Source of the DNA: Adhaeribacter pallidiroseus
GTDB lineage: Bacteria > Bacteroidota > Bacteroidia > Cytophagales > Hymenobacteraceae
DNA: 64,000 nt
NCBI RefSeq assembly: GCF_003340495.1
Contig: NZ_QASA01000001.1
Coordinates: 3,906,001 to 3,970,000, forward strand
Direction of reading: 5' to 3'
The notes under the pieces are model-generated. The model did not search any database, was not told where the DNA came from, and was given only the letters and a program-made list of their open reading frames with translations. Made by a program: the position numbers and the translations under genes. Below, one piece after another: positions 36,284 through 44,066 of the stretch. Every line of letters starts with the position of its first letter. Position 1 is the stretch's first letter.

Positions 36284-36607
36284 ATGAATTATCCAACCAT
36301 TACAATCTACACCAATAAAGCACCGGGAATCATGCAAGATTTGCTGCTTTCCCAATTTGATGAAATAAGCGGTATTGAAAAAGAAATTTACCATGACTTA
36401 AACCAGTTAAAAGGCAATAAAGTCAAATTAGACAATCTTATTAATCATTTAAGTAATCAGGGAATATTGAGGTTCAAGGAAAAAACAGAAGGTAGTATTA
36501 TCTATGAAGTTATAGAATACTCCTGGAGATATTATGAATTTACTAAAGCTACTCCCACCTTAAAAAATATAATAATGAACCTGATTGTATTTAAAAAGGT
36601 ATTTTAA
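36284..36607 (+). CDS. Hypothetical protein (107 aa)
   Basis: 107 residues with a helical middle (SGIEKEIYHDLNQLKGNKVK, then LDNLINHLSNQGILRFKEKT) that looks like a small winged helix-turn-helix. A DNA-binding role is possible, not shown. AT-rich, as are its neighbours. Confidence 0.5.
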   Translation: MNYPTITIYTNKAPGIMQDLLLSQFDEISGIEKEIYHDLNQLKGNKVKLDNLINHLSNQGILRFKEKTEGSIIYEVIEYSWRYYEFTKATPTLKNIIMNLIVFKKVF

Positions 36608-36628
36608 GATGGGTTTTTTGTTAATTCT

Positions 36629-36718
36629 TTACCGGCCACCCTTCTGAATCCGCTTAACTATTATCAGATAAACGCCGGCCGCAATAAAGACATAAGCAAT
36701 CCAGTCGTACCATTCCAT
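36629..36718 (-). CDS. Very small membrane peptide (29 aa)
   Basis: ATG at 36718 to TAA at 36629 encodes MEWYDWIAYVFIAAGVYLII then VKRIQKGGR. The helix plus basic tail is a plausible small membrane protein, but the length makes this weak. Confidence 0.3.
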   Translation of the reverse strand: MEWYDWIAYVFIAAGVYLIIVKRIQKGGR

Positions 36719-36795
36719 GTTTTAGGTGTTTAAATTAATAGTTCATATAATCTTTAAAAGGTATTTACTATATTTAACAGGTTTATGTCATTACC

Positions 36796-37530
36796 ATGGA
36801 ACAAATTGAATACTTATTTAAAGGAGATTCATATATTTATTTTAATCCAAAGCTAATAATTTATGTAGATTATGATGATGAGTTTCCATCAATAAAATTT
36901 GAATATTTAACCGGTGTAAGTTGGACAATTACTAAGCCTGAGGATGCGGTAACTATTCCCCAGGAGAAATTTGAGAAGTATTTCAAAAAATCGCTCACTC
37001 ATTTTGTCACGGCTGATTGGGGAAACCAGGCAGAGTACTATTCAATTATAGAGAACCAAAGAATAGAAATAATTTTATTCACTACAGATCCTAAAAACAA
37101 GTTTGTTATAAATATTATTTTTAGCTATGATCCTAAAGGGCCGGATTTATACCTAGGTAAAGAGAGATCCTTTTCCAAAAGAAAGGGCTATAGAACCAAA
37201 GGTACTGCTATAAGCGATGAACAGTTTAAAGCAGCTTTACAAGCATCTATGGTTTACATTCAGGATACCAACTCATATTACGATAATATGGATCAATTTG
37301 AGGGAAAATTAAGAGCCATTTTGAATAAAGAAGATATAACAGTAGATTTTCAAACAATCAATACACTGGAATACCTTCAGCAACTCGAACAAAAGAAAGC
37401 TCAATTACAACATGAACTTATTGAAAACGACGAGTATACTATTTTAGAAAGATCCACCTTAAGAGGTCAACTAACAGGCATTGAATATGCTATACAAGTC
37501 TACAATTTATTCCAAATAAACAAAGCTTAA
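36796..37530 (+). CDS. Hypothetical protein (244 aa)
   Basis: 244 residues, beta-rich N-terminus (MEQIEYLFKGDSYIYFNPKL) and a coiled-coil C-terminus (TLEYLQQLEQKKAQLQHELI). No signal or membrane segment. Its stop is 1 bp from the convergent XRE gene stop. No family recognised. Confidence 0.6.
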   Translation: MEQIEYLFKGDSYIYFNPKLIIYVDYDDEFPSIKFEYLTGVSWTITKPEDAVTIPQEKFEKYFKKSLTHFVTADWGNQAEYYSIIENQRIEIILFTTDPKNKFVINIIFSYDPKGPDLYLGKERSFSKRKGYRTKGTAISDEQFKAALQASMVYIQDTNSYYDNMDQFEGKLRAILNKEDITVDFQTINTLEYLQQLEQKKAQLQHELIENDEYTILERSTLRGQLTGIEYAIQVYNLFQINKA

Positions 37531-37531
37531 T

Positions 37532-37879
37532 CTATTCAATCTTTACATTGTTACTTTTTAACAATTCTAGGTAAGTATTAGACTTAGCCCGTTCCAACTC
37601 CAGCAGCTTCCAGCAATTAGCGGCTTCTATACTACCTTCTACTACCGGCTCGGTCCGGATCATTTCCCCTACTCCACAGGCCAGCCAATGGCCATCTAGT
37701 TCAGGAAAAGCATTTAATAATTTGATAAAGCCTTCTAATGTAGGAAGTGTTTTATCATTTTCAATATGTGAGATTTGCCCACGTCCTACCCCTATTACTT
37801 CCCCTAAATCTTCCCCACTCATCTTTTTTAACTTTCTAAACTCTTTTAATCGGCTTCCAAAGGTTGTTTGTATATTCAT
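37532..37879 (-). CDS. XRE-family helix-turn-helix regulator
   Basis: About 115 residues from ATG 37879 (MNIQTTFGSRLKEFRKLKKM); an upstream in-frame ATG at 37918 adds an atypical hydrophobic stretch. The HTH is GSRLKEFRKLKKMSGEDLGE then VIGVGRGQISHIENDKTLPT. The C-terminal part has a short helix (ANCWKLLELERAKSNTYLEL). It faces away from two paralogous genes across a shared promoter region, so it probably regulates them and itself. Confidence 0.82.
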   Translation of the reverse strand: MNIQTTFGSRLKEFRKLKKMSGEDLGEVIGVGRGQISHIENDKTLPTLEGFIKLLNAFPELDGHWLACGVGEMIRTEPVVEGSIEAANCWKLLELERAKSNTYLELLKSNNVKIE

Positions 37880-37922
37880 GTTAAACTTCTTAAATAAATG
37901 TATAATTAATTGCAACAATAAT

Positions 37923-37953
37923 TTGCTTTGTATAGTATAACATCATATATTTG
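37923..37953 (+). promoter_or_regulatory. Promoter TTG-N20-TATATTTG
   Basis: TTG at 37923-37925 and TATATTTG at 37946-37953 fit the Bacteroidota -33/-7 consensus with 20-bp spacing. ACAATAAT occurs at 37915-37922 and 37956-37963, on both sides of the promoter, and could be binding sites for the divergent XRE protein. Confidence 0.65.
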
Positions 37954-38019
37954 TTACAATAATACGAATTTAAAGCAAATATGTCTAACATAATTAAACA
38001 AATCTTAATTTTAACATTC

Positions 38020-38598
38020 ATGAAAACTACACTAATCGAAAACCAGCATTCTAATACTCTATTAGAGGAACTCCGTCAAACAGCAATTGAGGCATTTGAA
38101 AAGAAGGCCTTAGATTCGATTAGCCTAAGTTCTGCCTTAAGGCTTACCCGCCGGGATGATCCATCAAAGCCTAATCCTTTATCCCAGGATGAAATTTTAG
38201 ATTTAGAATCTCGAATCAAATACTTAAAAGGCAGGATTGAAAGTGCATCTACTTATGACCTACCTAACGGTAAGGTACCTGCAGCCGGAACCTGCCGGAC
38301 TATAGATTTGGATGAAAATGATTTAAGTGACATTAACATTATTTATAAACCAGATAAAGATCGTTCACCGGTAATATTTAACGCAACTCCTCTACTACAC
38401 GCCATAGTTGAAGAAACCTCACCAGAAGAAGTAGCTCAAGCCATAGATCAAAGTATGGAGTTCATGATAGGATACTTAGGTTATACCGGCTGGCACATGA
38501 ATGACAACATAGCCGGCATATATGCAACTCTCAGAAAAGTAAGAAATAGTATCATAGCAGGATATGCTAATTGTGTGCTAACTCCTTACATCGATTGA
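38020..38598 (+). CDS. Hypothetical protein, first of two tandem paralogs
   Basis: 192 residues from ATG 38020 (MKTTLIENQHSNTLLEELRQ); an in-frame ATG at 37981 is less likely because the paralog starts with MKTT too. The N-terminus (LLEELRQTAIEAFEKKALDS) closely matches the gene at 38672. The middle and C-terminal part are diverged. No family recognised. It is the first gene downstream of the promoter shared with the XRE regulator. Confidence 0.7.
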   Translation: MKTTLIENQHSNTLLEELRQTAIEAFEKKALDSISLSSALRLTRRDDPSKPNPLSQDEILDLESRIKYLKGRIESASTYDLPNGKVPAAGTCRTIDLDENDLSDINIIYKPDKDRSPVIFNATPLLHAIVEETSPEEVAQAIDQSMEFMIGYLGYTGWHMNDNIAGIYATLRKVRNSIIAGYANCVLTPYID

Positions 38599-38671
38599 AA
38601 TCCAGAACATTACTTAAGCATACCTTTAACTTAAATCAATTCTAATAAATTTTTAAATACTCATAATAGCC

Positions 38672-39253
38672 ATGAAAACCACAGTAACAGAAAATCCGGC
38701 AGAAGAATCATTGCGCGAAGAATTACGCCAAACTGCAATTTCGGCATTTGAAAATGATGCTATTGACGCTATTAGTCTAAAATCAGCCTTACAGCTAAGC
38801 TGTAGTGAAGAAGCCGCAAACATTCCACCGTATTTAGTAGGTAATAAAACAAACTTGCAGCGCCGAATCGAAGCCATCCAGGCGCAAATACATCAAGCCG
38901 AGGTACTTAAAGCTAAGCCCGAGTCTGAACAGCATGCTAAGTTTATATTTCACCTTTATAGAGAACCCATTGACATTCGCCCCATACTAGAGTTAATTGA
39001 ACATTACGGTATTACAAAAATTGCAAGCATCGTAGATACCGTAATGTTCAAATTTATACATCAGATGCCTGAAAACGCCTTTGATGAAGATTCAAAAGAA
39101 AATTTCTTTACAATGCGCCGAATCCGGGATGCTTTTTTGACTGCCGGTAATATTATTGAGTTAGATAGTTGGTTAGAGCGTCGATCTAAAGAAGTAAAGG
39201 AACAGGACAAAGTTGAGTTTAACGAAAGATACTTCGGTAACATTGCCAGCTAA
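38672..39253 (+). CDS. Hypothetical protein, second of two tandem paralogs
   Basis: 193 residues. It shares the pattern MKTT ... LREELRQTAISAFENDAIDA with the previous gene and the later IESIQAQI/IKYLKGRI coiled segment. The C-terminal half is diverged (IASIVDTVMFKFIHQMPENA). Tandem duplication is the simplest explanation. Function unknown. Confidence 0.7.
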   Translation: MKTTVTENPAEESLREELRQTAISAFENDAIDAISLKSALQLSCSEEAANIPPYLVGNKTNLQRRIEAIQAQIHQAEVLKAKPESEQHAKFIFHLYREPIDIRPILELIEHYGITKIASIVDTVMFKFIHQMPENAFDEDSKENFFTMRRIRDAFLTAGNIIELDSWLERRSKEVKEQDKVEFNERYFGNIAS

Positions 39254-39260
39254 TACCACG

Positions 39261-39497
39261 ATGCAGATTATAGCCGAATATGAGAACCGGATCACCTACC
39301 TGGACAATGTGGAAGGGTGGCCGGTTCGCTTTTACAAAGACAAGAAATCAAACCAACTTTACGTGAACTCCTACGACATTGCCCGGGTGCTGGGTTATGA
39401 GAACGCCCACGAGCTGCTTAGTTCAGATGATGCTTTAGACCAGATCCTACAGCATCAGAAAGAACATCCGGAAGAGCCGTTTTTTATGAAGTGGTGA
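39261..39497 (+). CDS. Hypothetical protein with a BRO-N-like segment
   Basis: About 78 residues from ATG 39261 (MQIIAEYENRITYLDNVEGW). The segment QLYVNSYDIARVLGYENAHE resembles the start of BRO/antirepressor DNA-binding domains, but only weakly. An upstream in-frame ATG (39213) lies within the previous gene. It is the last gene before the right end of the element. Confidence 0.5.
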   Translation: MQIIAEYENRITYLDNVEGWPVRFYKDKKSNQLYVNSYDIARVLGYENAHELLSSDDALDQILQHQKEHPEEPFFMKW

Positions 39498-39514
39498 GCA
39501 TTATTGCTCCTTAT

Positions 39515-39524
39515 TTGTACCTTA
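39515..39524 (+). promoter_or_regulatory. TTGTACCTTA, candidate integrase arm site (right)
   Basis: The same 10-mer as the tandem pair near the left end (11681-11701), here about 60 bp inside the right core repeat. Its placement fits an integrase arm-binding site. Confidence 0.45.
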
Positions 39525-39582
39525 AAAATCATTTTTGCAATTAATAACCTGATTGTCAATTCATTAAATATATAAAGTATTT

Positions 39583-39595
39583 TGTAGATCTATAA
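39583..39595. repeat. attR core of the 28-kb integrative element
   Basis: TGTAGATCTATAA, identical to 11543-11555. Joining the element ends across it gives AGTATTTTG-TAGATCTA-TAAATACT, a near-palindromic attP-like site with AGTATTT/AAATACT flanks. Confidence 0.88.
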
Positions 39596-40940
39596 TTTCC
39601 AAGCTCCAACCGCCCTCGGCTTTATCTTTTTCGCGGTACCAGGCCGGCGTATAATTTACCTTATCAATTAGTTTTCCGGTTTGGTCGAATAGTTCTACGG
39701 CATCGCCGCCATCATTTAAAGAGGGAAAAGTTTTTAAACCAATTACTTTACCAAAAGACTTAAACTCCAGGGTATCGGCCGCCCGGCATACAATCCGGTA
39801 CTCGCCCGGTGCCAAAGATACAGTTGGGAAAACGCCCGTCGAAGTGGTGGCATCGGAGTACTTCCAGTTAACCAGGTTAAAAGTTTTGCCGCTGGCATTG
39901 TAAATTTCAAAATATTCGCTCTCGGGTAAATTTACGGCAGGCGAATAATCCGCCAGAATTTCGGTAATGCGCAGGTCGCCGGCCAGGGCAATTACCGGCC
40001 GCAAATACGTAAAAGAACGGCTTTCGGCGGTGTTCTGGGTGTTACCGTATAAATCCTGCACATTATTCACCGTGAGGGTATTGGTATTATTAGCAAACTC
40101 TTCGGCAAAGGTAAGGTGCACCAAAGCCTCGTTGCCAGTATCGCGAATAGCCGTGGTGGGATGAACAGTGGCTGGTTTAAGCGTATAATTGGTTGCTAGT
40201 TGAGCCGACGCGGCCGTAACGGGTTCGCTAAAGTTTACATCTAAGGTATTACTACCCGTGCGATTAATACCAAGTAAAGCCGGCGCTTTGGTATCGCGGA
40301 TGCGGATATCGTCGAAAAAGATTTTTTTGGCATTGGCGGACGAATATTCTGCAAAAATTCCAAAATAATTGGCTTGCCGGTACGTAGAGTCAGTAACACT
40401 ACCCTGCGCCAGGTAATTGGTACCCGCCCCGGAGAAGTCAGCGTGCAGTTGCCACTCGCCGGCCGCATTGCGGGTAACTTTAACCCGTACGGTGTTGGTG
40501 GTACTGCTGGCCAAAGTTTTATCGGTGCCATTAATAATGATGACGGGCGTTTTACCCGAATCTTTGCGATACAGGCTAACTTCATCGGCGGTACCGCCCA
40601 AGCGCACAAAGTAGCCCTTGTTTTTACCACTTAAGTTAACCGAATCTGATAATAAGAAAACATCGGCGTAGTTACTGCCCGAAGTAGCAAAATTCAATTG
40701 TGCCCAGAACTCCCACGACACATCTACCGCCGACCGGGAAGGGGTAGCTAATTGTAATTTGGTGCCCGTTACCGCGGGTCCGTTACTTTGCAGCTGTTTG
40801 GCCGGGTTTACCAGAAAAGAATTTACATCGCCCAGCCAGGTAGGATTATGCAAAAAATCGCCATCGGTAAAATCATCTTGTAACTGACTAAAACTTAAAA
40901 ATGGCTGCAGAAATAAAAAGAAAAGTAAAATTTTTCGCAT
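39583..40940 (-). pseudogene. Lamin-tail domain surface protein, N-terminal fragment (split by the integrative element)
   Basis: The open frame runs from ATG 40940 to a stop at 39564 inside the element. A signal peptide (MRKILLFFLFLQPFLSFSQ) leads into a concanavalin-like domain (DDFTDGDFLHNPTWLGDV ...), an Ig-like domain (LLGINRTGSNTLDVNFSEPV) and a lamin-tail domain (LRITEILADYSPAVNLPESE). The last native residues are SLEIIDLQN, matching the start of the fragment at 10306-11555. The product would be a truncated secreted protein without its T9SS sorting domain. Confidence 0.88.
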
Positions 40941-41086
40941 AGCAAGCGATTAGTCCTAAAAATATATTTTATTTGCGCCGCGTTTTGCCCCGGGTAAAAG
41001 CTTATGTTAAAGTGTTATAAGCTGTAAACAGGGAATACGGAACGTATAGCTAACATTTTTTAAATTTTTTAATTCAATTAAAACCC

Positions 41087-42076
41087 ATGAAAGTAGCAGT
41101 AGTAGGTGCCACCGGCCTGGTAGGCGGTGAAATCTTAAAAGTTTTGGAGGAACGCAATTTCCCCGTAGACGAAGTATTATTAGTAGCCTCGGAAAAATCA
41201 ATTGGTACCAAGAAAACTTTTAAGGGTAAAGAGCTAACTGTTATGGGAGTGAAAGAAGCAATTGCGGCCAAACCCGAAATTGCCATTTTCTCGGCGGGTG
41301 GCAGTACCTCTTTGGCCGAGGCGCCTAATTTTGCCGCCGCCGGCATTACCGTAATTGATAATTCTTCGGCCTGGCGCATGGACCCCACCAAAAAACTAGT
41401 AGTGCCGGAAATTAATGCCAAAGAGTTAACCAAGGCCGATAAAATTATTGCTAACCCCAATTGCTCCACGATCCAGATGGTGGTGGCCTTAAACGAGCTG
41501 CACAAAGCGTTTAAAATCAAACGCATTGTAGTGTCTACGTACCAGTCGGTTACGGGTACCGGCAAAAAAGCAGTAGACCAGTTGATGAACGAACGAGCCG
41601 GTAAAGCAGGCGAAATGGCTTACCCGTACAAGATAGATTTAAACGTAATCCCGCACATTGATGTGTTTACCGAAAACGGTTACACCAAAGAAGAAATGAA
41701 AATGGTAAAAGAAACCAAAAAAATCTTCGGCGACGACAGCGTAAAAGTAACTGCCACTACCGTCCGGATTCCGGTGATGGGCGGCCACTCGGAGTCGGTA
41801 AATGTAGAATTTGCTAAAGATTTTACTTTGGAAGAGGTGTATGCCATTCTGGAGAAAACGCCCGGCGTAATTGTGGTGGACGACGTGAAAAATTTAAAAT
41901 ACCCGATGCCCCAAGATGCGCATCAGAAAGACGAAGTACTCGTAGGCCGCATCCGCCTGGATGAAACGCAGGAACGCACGTTAAACATGTGGATTGTGGC
42001 GGATAACTTACGCAAAGGTGCCGCCACCAATGCGGTACAAATTGCCGAGTACTTACTCGCCCACGATTTAGTGTAA
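41087..42076 (+). CDS. asd: Aspartate-semialdehyde dehydrogenase
   Basis: 329 residues. Reduces aspartyl phosphate to aspartate semialdehyde for lysine, diaminopimelate, threonine and methionine synthesis. The Rossmann motif is KVAVVGATGLVGGEILKVLE; the catalytic Cys is in ANPNCSTIQMV; the SAW motif is DNSSAWRMD; the His base is in MGGHSESVNVEF. Full length for the family. It stands alone with a strong terminator after it. Confidence 0.96.
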   Translation: MKVAVVGATGLVGGEILKVLEERNFPVDEVLLVASEKSIGTKKTFKGKELTVMGVKEAIAAKPEIAIFSAGGSTSLAEAPNFAAAGITVIDNSSAWRMDPTKKLVVPEINAKELTKADKIIANPNCSTIQMVVALNELHKAFKIKRIVVSTYQSVTGTGKKAVDQLMNERAGKAGEMAYPYKIDLNVIPHIDVFTENGYTKEEMKMVKETKKIFGDDSVKVTATTVRIPVMGGHSESVNVEFAKDFTLEEVYAILEKTPGVIVVDDVKNLKYPMPQDAHQKDEVLVGRIRLDETQERTLNMWIVADNLRKGAATNAVQIAEYLLAHDLV

Positions 42077-42100
42077 TTTTTTAAATTTTTTCTTTTGTAT

Positions 42101-42131
42101 AAAGCCCCAACCATTCCGTTGGGGCTTTTTT
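42101..42131 (+). terminator. Rho-independent terminator after asd
   Basis: AAAGCCCCAAC and GTTGGGGCTTT form an 11-bp stem followed by TTTT, 25 bp after the stop. Confidence 0.9.
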
Positions 42132-42146
42132 ATTTACAGAAGGAAA

Positions 42147-42955
42147 TCAAATTAAAATGGATTCCGCAAAATGGCGGAGCGCATTTTGAGTGTCAAAAGG
42201 TTTTTCGAACATGCCCATGTGGCCAGTATTGGCCAGAAATACAACGGTGGCCTTGACTGGGATGGCGCATTGCGCCAGGGTTTGTTCTAAAGTAACGGCC
42301 TGGTCGTCTTTACCCGCAATAAACAACACGGGGTAACGGGCATCTTTTAAAACTTTCAATCTTTTTTTGCGGTTACGCATGCCTTTTACCGCACCCAAAA
42401 CTGCCTCCGTAGAAGTACTTTTACCAATAGTAGTCAGCATTTTGATTTCTTTCGAAAAAAACTTGCGCCGGGCCGGCGAAAACAATGGCGCTACAAAGGA
42501 ATTCATGAACACCTCCAGGCCATTTTTTTAATAAATTTAATGGTTTTGGTGCGGGCTTCTTTTTTTTCCTTCGAGTCGGGTAAGGCACTGGAATGAAACA
42601 AACACAAGCCACTGAGCATACCGCGGTATTTTTCGGCAAAAGCTAAGGCGGCGTACCCCCCCATGGAATGGCCCACCAAAACGCATTTTTTAATTTCCAA
42701 GGCTTTGAGTACCTGGTACACGTAAGCCGCTGCCTCTTCCATGGAATAGCTAGCGCGGGGAGCAGTATTTTTACCAAATCCGGGCAAATCAATCGCAATA
42801 ACTCGGTAAGTTTCCCGGAAAGGTTGAATAAAAGCCTCCCATATTTCTTTACTCTCACAGAACCCGTGCAAAAATACGAGTACTTTGCCCGCGCCACCAG
42901 AATCCGTAATGGTTTGCTCCTCTATGTCTTTCATCTTTTTAGGTGCATTAATCAT
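42147..42955 (-). pseudogene. Alpha/beta hydrolase, frameshifted
   Basis: The first half (42955-42503) carries the oxyanion region VLVFLHGFCESKEIWEAF and the nucleophile elbow LVGHSMGGYAALAF (Ser). The second half (from about 42520 down to 42147) carries the acid region VLFIAGKDDQAV and the catalytic His in LANTGHMGMFE. The frames meet at a T7 run (42523-42529); one more base restores FIKKNGLEVFMNSF and a complete 269-residue hydrolase. Either a pseudogene or a homopolymer error. Substrate unknown. Confidence 0.82.
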
Positions 42956-42957
42956 GA

Positions 42958-42990
42958 AAAAACCCGTAAAAATTTCTTCTTACGGGTTTA
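42958..42990 (-). terminator. Terminator of the collagen-like lipoprotein gene
   Basis: On the minus strand, AAACCCGTAA, a 10-nt loop and TTACGGGTTT are followed by a T run. It ends within a few bases of the hydrolase start codon (42955). Confidence 0.8.
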
Positions 42991-43045
42991 TCAAACGAAA
43001 ACTTTGGATTATTGACCAGAATTAAGCTCTCGAATAATTAAGATT

Positions 43046-43702
43046 TTATTTCAGCTTTAACGTTTTTACGTTTGCGTCTTTAATTTTAAAATATTTTACT
43101 ACTGCGTTATAATCATTTAAATCAACCGGAAATTTACTCAAATCAGCCTTGGTAAGTGGTTTACCGGTAGTACGACCGCCTACTCTACCCGGAATTAGAA
43201 CAATTCTGTACACATTATTATTTGTAAAACGGGTGTAGTCTTTTCCTGGTTCAGCCAGGTTAAATCCAGCTTCTAGAGATAAAATTAATCCCAAGTTTGA
43301 GTAAGCATAATTAAAGGTGATTGGTGAGCCATCTACATAATAAGTTTGTGGTAGTGCACTCCAAAAGGGTATATCTTGACCATTACTCTGCCCAACTCTT
43401 GTTAGTAAATAAGCTAACACAATATCCGTTTCTCCAACTTCTATATCATTGGCCGCAAAATCTATTCCTATCTCATAGTTTCCATCATCGTCAGCCTCAA
43501 AATTGGGCGCCGGAAAATCAAACACCTGAGCAGTATCAGCAGAAGTACCAGGAGGGCCTTGCGGACCAACAGGGCCTTGGGCACCAGGGGTTCCAGCGGG
43601 ACCAGCTGGTCCGGGAGCGCCATCTTTCCCATCATCGCCTTTGCAGGATGCCAGGCAAACTAATATAGAGAAAGCCAAAAAAAGTTGTAAGATTTTTTTC
43701 AT
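43046..43702 (-). CDS. Lipoprotein with a short collagen-like Gly-X-Y segment
   Basis: 218 residues. A lipoprotein signal (FLAFSILVCLASC) is followed directly by about ten Gly-X-Y triplets (GAPGPAGPAGTPGAQGPVGP ...) at about residues 22-52. A beta-rich C-terminal domain follows (NYEIGIDFAANDIEVGETDI). Bacterial collagen-like tracts can trimerise and are common next to lipoboxes in Bacteroidota lipoproteins. Function unknown. Confidence 0.8.
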   Translation of the reverse strand: MKKILQLFLAFSILVCLASCKGDDGKDGAPGPAGPAGTPGAQGPVGPQGPPGTSADTAQVFDFPAPNFEADDDGNYEIGIDFAANDIEVGETDIVLAYLLTRVGQSNGQDIPFWSALPQTYYVDGSPITFNYAYSNLGLILSLEAGFNLAEPGKDYTRFTNNNVYRIVLIPGRVGGRTTGKPLTKADLSKFPVDLNDYNAVVKYFKIKDANVKTLKLK

Positions 43703-44066
43703 AAGGTTGCGTGTTTATGTTGCCCCTAATAATAAAAAATAAAAATGAAAATATTCTAATTCTTATTAGAAATAGATAACATTTTTTTTCAGATTTGAAA
43801 CACTGCTTTTTGCCTTATTGCAATTGCTTAAATAAGCTTTATAGCAAATTAAACAGCAAAGTCTATAAAAAAGAAACTCTTCGAACTTAAAAAATTTAAA
43901 ATTTTTAAAATTTGTAACAGAATTGTACCCCAGCGTTACGCGCCAGAAATCAAATGATAGTAGGAAATTGATTTTGCTTGCTTAAACATTGGTATAAACC
44001 TGTTATAAAAACAAAGGAGACAATCAAAATTCGTCTCCTTTGTTTTTAATTAAATCCGATTAGATC
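43703..44066. other. 364-bp AT-rich intergenic region with a terminator
   Basis: It holds the upstream region of the collagen-like lipoprotein gene and the dxs terminator at 44007-44047. No gene is seen. Confidence 0.5.
44007..44047. terminator. Bidirectional-type terminator downstream of dxs
   Basis: AAAAACAAAGGAGAC and GTCTCCTTTGTTTTT form a 15-bp stem around an 11-nt loop, with A and T runs on both sides, 20 bp after the dxs stop. Confidence 0.85.

Larger units (their letters stand above)
11543..39595. mobile_element. 28-kb integrative element (island) in a lamin-tail gene
   Basis: The boundaries are defined by the 13-bp core repeat and by the split host gene, whose two halves rejoin in frame. 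It has an integrase at the left end, an excisionase-like HTH, a RepA-like ATPase and a primase-like gene. Cargo includes a KAP NTPase, phage remnants, an alginate-lyase-like protein, a K+ channel, AlkB-like, SRAP, Y-family and DnaE-type polymerases and an XRE regulator. No relaxase, type IV secretion or capsid gene was recognised, so it is non-conjugative on its own. It may be mobilised by another element, be a phage satellite, or be a decayed composite. Confidence 0.85.
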
